Positions 1 to 7,605 of a stretch of 64,000 nucleotides of DNA are shown piece by piece (the stretch's first letter is position 1; the number at the start of each line of letters is the position of its first letter). The notes beneath the pieces are model-generated. The model was not told the DNA's origin. It saw only the letters and a list, made by a program, of their open reading frames with translations, and ran no database searches. Made by a program: the position numbers and the translations under genes. The stretch is from positions 186,001 through 250,000 of the forward strand of contig CAYWOR010000002.1 in the NCBI GenBank assembly GCA_964459995.1. Reading direction: 5' to 3'. Source of the stretch: CAZSHG01 sp964459995. GTDB lineage: Bacteria; UBP14; UBA6098.

Positions 1-727
1 TATCGCCTGTCCAGCGAAGTGCGATGGTCGAAAGGGCGATTGCGGCAGTTTCGGCGCGAAGTCGTCGTTGCCCGAGTGAAACCGGAACTCCTCCGGCATT
101 CGAGACTGCTTTGCGCTCGTCGGCGGAAAAACCGCCTTCCGGGCCCACAAAAAGCCATACTTTCTCGCCGAGTTTGGGCAAATTCACCGGAAAATTCGGA
201 AGTCCGTTTTCGTCGGCTATGATTAGATGATCATAGCGCTTTTCGGCAATTATCTCATGGACCGTTTTGGGCGGCTCGATCTGTGGCAAAAATGCTCTTC
301 GAGACTGCTTCATAGCTCGGATAGCAACAATTTCCAATCTTTCGAAAAATTTGCCGTCTGGACGAATCCGCTCGATACCGTAATCAGCATGTATTGGAAT
401 CAGCCGTGATATTCCAAGCTGAACGCAGGCGTCCCAAGCCCATTCGAGCTGTTTGGGCTTTATCGCACCGAGGCACATCGTGAATTCAATAACCGGTTCG
501 GGAGTGGCGATAGCTTCGCCTTTGATTTCGCCGCGGGAAAATTCCTTGTCGGCGCGAGTGATTATCACATGGTATGTTTTCCCAGCGCCATCGACAACTA
601 TTACCTCGTCATCGACACCGGCTCGAAGAACCTTCGCCAAATGGTGGCTTTCCTCCTGCGGAAAAATCACTCTGCCGTTCTGGATATTCTCTGGCGGAAC
701 AAAAAAATTTGTGGTCGTGTGTTTCAT
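1..727 (-). CDS. rsmE: 16S rRNA (uracil-1498-N3)-methyltransferase RsmE, 3' end outside the window
   Basis: Cytoplasmic SPOUT-class enzyme that methylates N3 of U1498 of 16S rRNA using S-adenosylmethionine. The frame opens with ATG at 727 and stays open for 242 codons to the window edge. The C-terminal knot signature is clear: GPEGGFSADE from about residue 195 and SLGQRRLRAETA from about residue 217, matching the family pattern GPEGG...SLG..LR.ETA. The N-terminal part fits the PUA-like domain of the family. Only a few residues should be missing, since the family is about 230-250 residues long. A palindromic terminator lies directly upstream (733-760), so it may be expressed partly by read-through from the exported-protein genes. 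Confidence 0.93.
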   Translation of the reverse strand, partial: MKHTTTNFFVPPENIQNGRVIFPQEESHHLAKVLRAGVDDEVIVVDGAGKTYHVIITRADKEFSRGEIKGEAIATPEPVIEFTMCLGAIKPKQLEWAWDACVQLGISRLIPIHADYGIERIRPDGKFFERLEIVAIRAMKQSRRAFLPQIEPPKTVHEIIAEKRYDHLIIADENGLPNFPVNLPKLGEKVWLFVGPEGGFSADERKAVSNAGGVPVSLGQRRLRAETAAIALSTIALRWTGD

Positions 728-732
728 AATTT

Positions 733-760
733 AAAAAAGGGCGGGTGATTAGCCCGCCCT
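733..760 (-). terminator. Palindromic intrinsic terminator between the exported-protein genes and rsmE
   Basis: On the minus strand an 8-bp GC-rich stem (GGGCGGG/CCCGCCC core, 7-nt loop) is followed by six T. It ends five bases before the rsmE start codon. With its leading GTAGGG it also has the shape of the palindromic repeats in the secreted-protein genes at 9.9-13.4 kb. Confidence 0.75.
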
Positions 761-773
761 ACATTGCCGGATG

Positions 774-1238
774 TTATTCGATTCTTCGCTTCGAGGTGCC
801 GCCCGAACTTTTTTCGAGGCGGTCGTCTATACCGTTTTTGTTCTCGTCGATGAACACATCGCGTGACTTCGAGCTTGTAGCCTTTGCCTCCGACGCCGCC
901 GATGGAGCTAGAGCCGGTGCAGAAGAGGATTTGCCGGTTGAAGATGTAGAGATTGTTCTTCTGCTTGGTTCGCTTGTTGTCGGCGAGCTTCTGTAGCTTT
1001 TCTCCGAAGGTTCACGGTCAGCTTCTTTGGCCGATTGATATACCTCCGCCGCGCCACGGAAAAGGGTCTCTATTATGCCGCCGAGGTTTGTTTTCTGCGT
1101 TTCATCGTGAGGAGCAACCACAGCATCGGAGGAGATTGATTCTTCTTTTGCCTTACGGTCGAGCGTGTCCTCGGTCTGCGCGAACAGCGGCGTCATCGTG
1201 AGGATTCCGAGTAAGATTATGTAGGCGACTTTTTTCAT
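774..1238 (-). CDS. Small exported protein of unknown function
   Basis: Not recognised. The start at 1238 (MKKVAYIILLGILTM) is preferred over an upstream in-frame candidate because it opens directly with a signal peptide that ends near PLFAQ. The mature part is about 135 residues, polar and Ser/Thr/Ala/Lys-rich. Near the C-terminus it has DENKNGIDDRLEK, which resembles the calcium-binding D-x-N-x-NGIDD loop of thrombospondin type 3 or dockerin-like repeats. It is third in a run of minus-strand exported-protein genes, 39 bp after the preceding one. Calcium binding is an inference from the loop only. Confidence 0.6.
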   Translation of the reverse strand: MKKVAYIILLGILTMTPLFAQTEDTLDRKAKEESISSDAVVAPHDETQKTNLGGIIETLFRGAAEVYQSAKEADREPSEKSYRSSPTTSEPSRRTISTSSTGKSSSAPALAPSAASEAKATSSKSRDVFIDENKNGIDDRLEKSSGGTSKRRIE

Positions 1239-1277
1239 CTTTCCAATTATAAGATGTTGAGTCCTGATTGTCAAGAC

Positions 1278-2300
1278 TTACCTACTCCTTTTGCTCGTCG
1301 ATGAACTTTCGCTCGTCGGCGTGCTTTTCGAGGTGCTTCTGCTCGTCGTTGTTTTAGTTCCGGTTTCGACCGTTGTTTTCGAATGACTCTCGGTTGTGAC
1401 ACTCGATGTTGTTTTTGAAACCGTCGGAGGTGTCGTTTTCAATTCCGAACCTGTTTTTGTCTCGATTGTTCTGCCGGATTCTCTTTCGGGTTCGGTGGAT
1501 GGCGGCTCTGGCCTTGTCGATATAGTCTCCGAGCTTCTCTTCGTTGTAATATTTTCCGGTTCGGTCGATGGCGATGTGAAATCGCGAATATTGCCCGGAG
1601 AGTTTTCCACGGAAGTTCCGCGGTTTGTTGTCGAAGGTGTGGAAGGCACCGTTGCAGTGCTTCTTCTGGTTTCCTGAGTAGATGGCACAACTGAATCGCT
1701 TCTTTTGCTGTCCGGAGTTACAGTTTCTATCGGTGATGTTCCGCTTCTATGAGATGGAGCAGTGGTCGAGACCTCCGGCGAGGTGCTTCTTCTCGATACA
1801 ACCTCGCGATATTCTCTGGAAGTCCATTCTGAAGGCGTTTCTCGCACGCGATATTCAGTTCCTCTCGATGCCAAGGTTCTCTCGACAACTTCAGGAACCG
1901 GCCTTTCGAAGCCATTTCGGCGAGGAATTCGGTCGTATGTCGAATAGGTTCTATCCAACTGCACCGAGTAACGGTAGCGGTATCTTCCATCGACATAGAT
2001 TCTGCGCGCGCCGGGAATATAGTAGTCATAGTAGGTGTAGTAGTAGCGTCCGCAGGAACTGTAGTGGAGAGATACCCATCTTCTGGCCCACCACGGCCAC
2101 ATCCAGTAAGGGCGGTGCTGGCACCAAATCCAGACATCCCAATAACCCGGGCATTCCCACCATGGATCCCATGGGCTGGGTGTTCCCCAGCAACAATAGC
2201 AATCACTGCTGTATCCGACGAACCATCCCGCTTCAGCGGTTTTCGGGGTCAGCGAGAGTATAACTCCCGCGAGGATGATGACAAATATAAGCTTTTTCAT
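1278..2300 (-). CDS. Exported protein with aromatic-rich head and Ser/Thr-rich tail
   Basis: Not recognised. A signal peptide (residues 1-24, ending TAEAG) is followed by a Trp/Tyr/Cys-rich segment of about 100 residues, then a long low-complexity tail rich in Ser, Thr, Arg, Glu and Pro with no predicted fold. The tail could be a flexible surface spacer or glycosylation substrate (inference). Its ATG overlaps the TGA of the upstream lipoprotein gene (ATGA, 2297-2300), so the two are probably translationally coupled. Its length is set by the low-complexity tail and is likely to vary between strains. Confidence 0.65.
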   Translation of the reverse strand: MKKLIFVIILAGVILSLTPKTAEAGWFVGYSSDCYCCWGTPSPWDPWWECPGYWDVWIWCQHRPYWMWPWWARRWVSLHYSSCGRYYYTYYDYYIPGARRIYVDGRYRYRYSVQLDRTYSTYDRIPRRNGFERPVPEVVERTLASRGTEYRVRETPSEWTSREYREVVSRRSTSPEVSTTAPSHRSGTSPIETVTPDSKRSDSVVPSTQETRRSTATVPSTPSTTNRGTSVENSPGNIRDFTSPSTEPENITTKRSSETISTRPEPPSTEPERESGRTIETKTGSELKTTPPTVSKTTSSVTTESHSKTTVETGTKTTTSRSTSKSTPTSESSSTSKRSR

Positions 2301-3148
2301 CTCGATTCTCCTTCTTGGCGGATTTTGTTTCCTATCATCGACGACGGCTTTTCCATCGCCGCTTTAAGCTCCGGGTTGCCGGGGACAGTCTGGTAAGCCC
2401 AATCGAACCTGAGCCTTTCGCCAGTAATTTCCCTAACAAGCACCGTTGCAAAATGATTATCTGCTGTCCAAATGATATATGCGTATCCCGGCCGCGCAAC
2501 GACATCGGCATAGGGGCTCCATCCGGTCGAAGGTGCGAAATCGACATCGGACAAGCTCAAAGCATAGCCCCATTCCATAATATCCGTGTAGTCATTTCCG
2601 ACATTGAGATAATACCCCAAAGCATCGTGCCCGAAATAGAAATCGCAGGTCGGGTAATCATAGGGCACGGCGGAATAGTGCGAGAGGTCGTAGCCGGCAT
2701 CGTTCGGGTAGATTTCCGCACTCCAGAGAAAATAGCTGTAGCCCTCGGGGCGTGGAGTGTCATAAACCATGTCGGTGGAAAGTTCGCTGACATTCCCGCA
2801 GTAGTCATAGCTGGAAATGGCGTAGTAATAGGTTCTGCCGTTTACCGCAGTCCAATCGGTAAAAGATGCAGACCTTGTCGAACCGAGATAATCGTAGTAT
2901 CCAGTCGGTCCGTTGCCGCGGAAAACATCGTAACCATCTAAATCCCAACAGGATACTGGGTTCCAATAGATATAAACCGAGTTATCCCCTGTTACCGAGC
3001 GGACATTACGCGGTATAGGCGGCGGTGTGTTGTCGCACCAGCAAGAACTGCAGTCGTCGTAGTAGGGACGGTTATCGACAATCAAAACATCGCATCCCGC
3101 GAAGATTATCGCCAGAACCGTTATCGCTATTGCAGTCATTTGTTTCAT
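2297..3148 (-). CDS. Lipoprotein with fibronectin type III domain
   Basis: Function unknown. The start at 3148 is supported by GGAGG five bases upstream; the longer frame would need a TTG inside that ribosome-binding site. The N-terminus ends in a lipobox (IIFAGC), indicating lipid attachment and probable outer-membrane location. A fibronectin type III domain follows (about residues 40-125): TPPPIPRNVRSVTGDNSVYI, then a WD core and YYYAISSYD. The remaining about 150 residues are Tyr/Trp/Asp-rich and unrecognised. First gene of the exported-protein run and coupled to the next by ATGA. Confidence 0.7.
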   Translation of the reverse strand: MKQMTAIAITVLAIIFAGCDVLIVDNRPYYDDCSSCWCDNTPPPIPRNVRSVTGDNSVYIYWNPVSCWDLDGYDVFRGNGPTGYYDYLGSTRSASFTDWTAVNGRTYYYAISSYDYCGNVSELSTDMVYDTPRPEGYSYFLWSAEIYPNDAGYDLSHYSAVPYDYPTCDFYFGHDALGYYLNVGNDYTDIMEWGYALSLSDVDFAPSTGWSPYADVVARPGYAYIIWTADNHFATVLVREITGERLRFDWAYQTVPGNPELKAAMEKPSSMIGNKIRQEGESR

Positions 3149-3300
3149 AGTAACCTCCAAAGTTATCTTTCGCTAAGAAGAATGCATCGACCGTGCCAAA
3201 CTATAACGTGTTGATTATTAATAAGTTAGGCTTTTTACATCACGATTAAAATGCACATATCTCTTATTTGACGCACAAATTTTGTGCTAACTACACCATT

Positions 3301-3512
3301 GGGGGCGTCGTGCCTTTTTCTTCGAAAAAGGCCGCCTAAATCGGCCTTCCAATCAGCAACAGCCTAATTCGGACAAACCTTCCTCCCTCAAAACAGAGTA
3401 GCTCTTCCATACATCATAAGGCCGATTTAGGAAGCGCGTTTTTTCTATCGTCGCCAAACGAAGACTTTGGCAAAAGATTCCTATCGATAGAAAAAACGCG
3501 CGCGACGCCCCC
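3301..3512. repeat. Nested inverted-repeat element, possible four-way-junction RNA or MITE-like element
   Basis: The 212-bp segment is bounded by a perfect 10-bp inverted repeat (gggggcgtcg at 3301-3310, cgacgccccc at 3503-3512). Inside lie, in order, a perfect hairpin (3312-3332, 9-bp stem, 3-nt loop), a perfect 14-bp stem (3335-3348 with 3418-3431) enclosing a 69-nt loop region, and a perfect 17-bp stem (3434-3450 with 3485-3501) enclosing a small gccaaa/tttggc hairpin. All four helices can coexist, giving a closed multi-branch structure. No credible coding frame is present. It ends 25 bp before the promoter of the next gene. Confidence 0.8.
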
Positions 3513-3536
3513 TGTGCGCATAGAAATTGAAATTTG

Positions 3537-3565
3537 TTGCCTCGCGAACTGAAATTGCGTATAAT
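3537..3565 (+). promoter_or_regulatory. Sigma-70-type promoter of the 3594 gene
   Basis: TTGCCT at 3537-3542 and a perfect TATAAT at 3560-3565, 17 bp apart. The expected start of transcription is near 3572, giving a leader of about 22 nt with AAAGGA before the ATG at 3594. Confidence 0.65.
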
Positions 3566-3593
3566 TCGGATGAACATATTTGAAAGGATGAAA

Positions 3594-5486
3594 ATGAACT
3601 ACAGAACAATCTTTGTAATTTTACTTCTAATTGCTGTTACTGGACTTTTTGGGCAATCGATAACCGTGCGGGCAACCTATCCGGGGTTTACGAATTCGCA
3701 GGCATGCGCGGCTTATGGCGACTATATCTATATTCTCGACTATTATAATGTCTATGCCTACAGCACCCTTTCGGGGGCTTTCGTCGATACGCTGAATTTG
3801 GGGGAATATGTCCGCCAGATTGATTTTTACGGCACACAAGCGGTTGTTGTTGGAATATCGAATATCTATTTAATCGACATCAGCACGCCATCGGCAATGA
3901 GTGCGCTTGGAAGTCTTTCAGTGGGGGTCGGAAGCATGGGCTGGGATGTTGCACTTAACGGCTCGATGGTTTATGTCGCCGCTCAGAATAGGGCTTTTAT
4001 TGCCGAGATTACAGGCACGTCGCTAACTTATAGGGGCGAGTTTCTTCCTTTTGGGTTTTTCCCGATGGTCAGGTGTATCGAGATAAACGGAACCACGATG
4101 TTCGTCGGCGACGGCAACGGCAGTCTATATGCAGTAGATGTTACAAATCCGGCATCGCCCTCGATTAGAATGACCGCCGCCACGCCCGGAAGCAAAATCG
4201 ATTTGGAGGTTCTGCCGGGAAATAAACTGGTCGTTGCGGACGGCGCTTATGTCGGAATGGATTCCACGAGTATCCGTATTTTCAACATCGCTACACCGAC
4301 AACTCTAACCGAACTCGGCGCATGGGTGCAGTTCGGTGGGGATGCAATCGAAACGCACACTCCTGCACCTCATACAAGAACCGCACTTGCAGATGGCGAA
4401 GGCGGGGTTAAAATCATCGACATATCTACTCCGACGGATCCCTATTTGGTGGTCTCACAGGCAACTTCCGATTTGATAAACGGTATCTTTGTTCGTAACG
4501 ACACGCTTTTCGTGGCGGGAATGAGCAATTTCTATATTATGACCACAGATGCGTTCGGCTCTGACACAGATACTGTTATCACACACATTCCTGCAATAAT
4601 CGACTCTATTCGGCCAAGCGGAACACATATCAGCTCCTGCGAACCCTATTTCGAATGGTTTTATACGCCCGGATCAAACCCGATTAACACATCCAGCGTG
4701 GTTATCGAGGTCAACGGCACTCCTGTTGATGGTTCCGATCCGAGAGTGTTTTTCGATTCTGGTGTTATCAGCATCGATTTGGGTAGTTCCTCATATTCGA
4801 CTTTCGACACTTCGCGCGCGACCCTTACTTTTCTCGAGGATGTCGCTGGAAGCTTAGCCGTCGGGTTAGGGCTATGGGGATCCGTTCTACTCGATTTCGA
4901 TTCACCGATTCTCGGCGAAGTAAGCCCTTCCGCAGGCGAGGTTGTTCATAGAGATTCTGTCGAAATTGTCGGCACTGTCGCCGAAATTGGCCCGTCAGGC
5001 CTCGACGAAGCTGGTTTCAGGATAATTGTAAACGGTATATCTTATTCCCCCTCGAGCATTTATCTCGATTTTACTCCGCCGACCTTCGTCTGCACACCTA
5101 TGGGAAGTTTCTCGCCGGGTAGTTCGGTCGAGATATGTATCCTGGCGGCGGATATGCCCGAATATTGCGATCCAAATGTTCTCGACACTTGCTGGACATT
5201 CTTCATCCGCGCAACCGGAATAACCGATGAAAGGCTTCCGGAGAAATTCACGGCCTATGCCTATCCAAATCCCTTCAATTCAGCAGTATCCATTCATTTC
5301 GCTAATATTCCGGAGGGCTCCGATCTTTCGATTTTCGACATCAAGGGAAACATCGTCGGTAAAATCGCAAGTTCGGAATTCAAAAATAATCGCACTGTTT
5401 GGACTCCCCCCGATGAAGCCGCTTCGGGGATATATTTCGCATGCTTCCCCGGTGGCGAAATACTCCGCATAACCCTATTGAGGTAG
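3594..5486 (+). CDS. Secreted beta-propeller protein with C-terminal sorting domain
   Basis: Start 3594 is chosen over two upstream in-frame starts because AAAGGA sits at the right distance and the signal peptide (MNYRTIFVILLLIAVTGLFG) begins there. Residues of about 25-330 contain repeats of the LVIVD type (VVGISNIYLIDISTPS, GVKIIDISTPTDPYLVV), expected to form a beta-propeller. A middle region resembles Ig-like domains. The last about 80 residues form a sorting domain: AYPNPFNSAVSIHF, FDIKGN, SGIYFACF, ITLLR. Proteins with this tail are normally exported and anchored or released by a type IX-like pathway. Unlike the genes at 9.9-14.3 kb, its tail has no palindrome insertions. Ligand unknown. 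Confidence 0.75.
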   Translation: MNYRTIFVILLLIAVTGLFGQSITVRATYPGFTNSQACAAYGDYIYILDYYNVYAYSTLSGAFVDTLNLGEYVRQIDFYGTQAVVVGISNIYLIDISTPSAMSALGSLSVGVGSMGWDVALNGSMVYVAAQNRAFIAEITGTSLTYRGEFLPFGFFPMVRCIEINGTTMFVGDGNGSLYAVDVTNPASPSIRMTAATPGSKIDLEVLPGNKLVVADGAYVGMDSTSIRIFNIATPTTLTELGAWVQFGGDAIETHTPAPHTRTALADGEGGVKIIDISTPTDPYLVVSQATSDLINGIFVRNDTLFVAGMSNFYIMTTDAFGSDTDTVITHIPAIIDSIRPSGTHISSCEPYFEWFYTPGSNPINTSSVVIEVNGTPVDGSDPRVFFDSGVISIDLGSSSYSTFDTSRATLTFLEDVAGSLAVGLGLWGSVLLDFDSPILGEVSPSAGEVVHRDSVEIVGTVAEIGPSGLDEAGFRIIVNGISYSPSSIYLDFTPPTFVCTPMGSFSPGSSVEICILAADMPEYCDPNVLDTCWTFFIRATGITDERLPEKFTAYAYPNPFNSAVSIHFANIPEGSDLSIFDIKGNIVGKIASSEFKNNRTVWTPPDEAASGIYFACFPGGEILRITLLR

Positions 5487-5504
5487 CTTTTACGACATAA
5501 ACGC

Positions 5505-5533
5505 AAAAAAAATCCCTAAATCGGGATTTTTTT
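5505..5533 (+). terminator. Intrinsic terminator after the 3594 gene
   Basis: A-run plus TCCC (5505-5516) pairs with GGGA plus a T-run (5523-5533) round a 6-nt loop. It is A-tailed on one side and T-tailed on the other, so it can work in both directions. Confidence 0.8.
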
Positions 5534-5534
5534 C

Positions 5535-5586
5535 TTGAATATCGGTAAAACATCGGTATATTCCGCGGTTATGACCATTCAGTCAT
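5535..5586 (+). promoter_or_regulatory. Promoter and candidate operator of the ABC exporter genes
   Basis: TTGAAT (5535-5540) and TATATT (5557-5562) are 16 bp apart. Just downstream, an inverted repeat ATGAC-N6-GTCAT (5571-5586) overlaps the expected transcription start and lies before the ATG at 5593, which has no clear ribosome-binding site. The repeat is a plausible repressor site; no regulator gene is adjacent. Confidence 0.5.
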
Positions 5587-5592
5587 ATAATT

Positions 5593-7605
5593 ATGTTGAA
5601 TAAAGAAAAAAATAAAAAGGGCGTTTTAGCCCTCGTCGCAGATATTCTAATTCCGCTGGTGCTTATAGGGACGATTTATTTACTATACTGGCGGCCGCTT
5701 TTCGACGAGTTCTCGAACCTTCGCGAAATCTCCGCGCAAAGGGGCGGCGCAGTATTCTTCGTCATGTCCGCCCTATCCGTGTTGTTGATGAGCATCGGAC
5801 TGATTCAGCTTCTCTATTCACTCATCGTGGCGTTTCTACGCAAGGTCGAGGTCTTCCGCACTCTCAAACCCTATCTTTGGAAATACTCGTTTTACTATAA
5901 AATAGGCCTTTTCTCGCTAATCTTCGTCAACGCCTTCCAATTGGTAGTCCCGCAGATAATGCGAACTGCTGTCAACGAGCTAACCTTCGGAAAAGCGACC
6001 TCGGGCGGCTTGCTTAGACACGCTTTGATAATCTTAGCGCTCGCTGTCGGTGTCGGAATAATGCGTTTTTTCTGGAGATACCTTATTATAGGGGCATCGA
6101 GGAAAATCGAGTTCGACCTGCGCAACCGTTTCTATCAGATACTCCTTCAAATGAGCGTGGGTTATTTCAATAAAACAAAGGTCGGCGACCTGATGGCGCT
6201 CGCCACGAACGACCTCGAAGCTGTTCGTATGATGGCCGGAATGTCCATTGTCGCGCTGTTCGACTCCTTTTTCATGCTGATCGCAAGCCTCGTGCTCATG
6301 GCCACGATAAACTGGAAACTAACCCTTTTCGTTTTGATACCGATGCCCTTTCTATCGGTAATCTTTATGAAATTCGGTAAACAGATGCACGACCGTTTCA
6401 AGCAGGTGCAGGAGAGTTTCGCGAAGCTCACCGATAAGACTCAGGAGACGTTCAGCGGAATACGCGTTATCAAAGCCTATGTTCAGGAACTTGCCGAATT
6501 CGATAATTTTCAGGTGCTCAACGATGACTACCGGTGGAAGAACATGTATCTGGTGCGCATCTGGGGGCTTTTTGACCCGCTTATCGGTTTCGTTATCGGC
6601 ATAAGTTTCGGGCTTGTTTTACTTCTGGGCGGCGATAGAGTGATCCTTTCGGCGATGTCTATGGGCGATTATGTCGCATTCACTTCGTATTTGGGGATTG
6701 CGGTTTGGCCGATGATAGCAGTCGGATGGATAGCTAACCTTTACCAGCGCGGAAAAGCCTCAATGGGAAGACTCAACGAGGTTTTCGACCTCGAACCGGA
6801 CATAATCGAGCCGGAAAAACCTGTCATCCTCGATCCAGTGAAAGGCGATATCGAGTTTCGCAATCTAACTTTTGCCTACGATGCAGATTCAGAGCCGGTT
6901 CTTAAGGGTGTTTCGATGAAAATCCCAGCCGGTTCGACCGTCGCTTTGGTTGGTAAAACCGGTTCGGGTAAAACTACAGTTCTACGCCTTATATTAAGAC
7001 TCTTCGATGTTTCGCCTAATTCGCTTTTCATCGATGGCAACGACCTCAGGGATATTCAGCAGGAAAGTTTCCGCAAACAGGTCGGCATGGTCCCTCAGGA
7101 ATCTTTCCTATTTTCAGAGCCGATCATGGATAATATCAAGTTCGGCCAACCGGACGCGAGCGATGCGGAAGCAATCGAGATGGCGAAGGTCGCGCAGATA
7201 TATGACAATGTAATGGAATTCCCACGCGGTTTCGACACTATGGTCGGTGAGCGCGGTGTCTCGCTCTCCGGCGGCCAAAAGCAGAGGATTTCTATCGCAC
7301 GGGCATTGCTGGTGAAGCCCAGAATTCTGATTTTGGACGACGCTCTTTCCGCTGTGGATACCGAGACCGAGGAAAAAATTCTTCACGATCTAAAAATATT
7401 CATGAAAGATAGAACGAACATAATTGTCAGCCATCGGATAAGCACCGTGAAAAACGCAGACAGGATTTTCGTTATCGACATGGGGAAAATCGCGGAAGAA
7501 GGAACACACGACGAGCTTCTCGCACATGGCGGCATTTATGCCGATCTCGACAGACGCCAAAAACTCGAGAGAATGCTTCAGGATGAAAACGGGACGGTGA
7601 AATAA
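5593..7605 (+). CDS. ABC exporter half, degenerate-site subunit
   Basis: Type IV (B-type) ABC exporter half-transporter of the heterodimeric TM287/288 and BmrC/D kind. Two extra N-terminal membrane segments (about residues 13-30 and 52-82) precede the standard six-helix membrane domain. The nucleotide-binding domain has Walker A GKTGSGKTT near residue 455, signature LSGGQ near 557 and Walker B ILILDDALSAVD near 576. The catalytic Glu after Walker B is replaced by Asp, as in the partner that makes the non-hydrolysing site of heterodimeric exporters. It overlaps the next gene by one base (TAATG). Substrate (drug, lipid or peptide) cannot be told. Confidence 0.88.
   Translation: MLNKEKNKKGVLALVADILIPLVLIGTIYLLYWRPLFDEFSNLREISAQRGGAVFFVMSALSVLLMSIGLIQLLYSLIVAFLRKVEVFRTLKPYLWKYSFYYKIGLFSLIFVNAFQLVVPQIMRTAVNELTFGKATSGGLLRHALIILALAVGVGIMRFFWRYLIIGASRKIEFDLRNRFYQILLQMSVGYFNKTKVGDLMALATNDLEAVRMMAGMSIVALFDSFFMLIASLVLMATINWKLTLFVLIPMPFLSVIFMKFGKQMHDRFKQVQESFAKLTDKTQETFSGIRVIKAYVQELAEFDNFQVLNDDYRWKNMYLVRIWGLFDPLIGFVIGISFGLVLLLGGDRVILSAMSMGDYVAFTSYLGIAVWPMIAVGWIANLYQRGKASMGRLNEVFDLEPDIIEPEKPVILDPVKGDIEFRNLTFAYDADSEPVLKGVSMKIPAGSTVALVGKTGSGKTTVLRLILRLFDVSPNSLFIDGNDLRDIQQESFRKQVGMVPQESFLFSEPIMDNIKFGQPDASDAEAIEMAKVAQIYDNVMEFPRGFDTMVGERGVSLSGGQKQRISIARALLVKPRILILDDALSAVDTETEEKILHDLKIFMKDRTNIIVSHRISTVKNADRIFVIDMGKIAEEGTHDELLAHGGIYADLDRRQKLERMLQDENGTVK

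Noticed and set aside
2315..2941. A 208-codon plus-strand frame opposite the fibronectin-domain lipoprotein
   Set aside because: Shadow of the real gene; no signal, domain or ribosome-binding site.
3353..3577. A 74-codon minus-strand open frame across the nested inverted repeat
   Set aside because: It is coded by the palindromic stems themselves, has no ribosome-binding site and resembles no protein.
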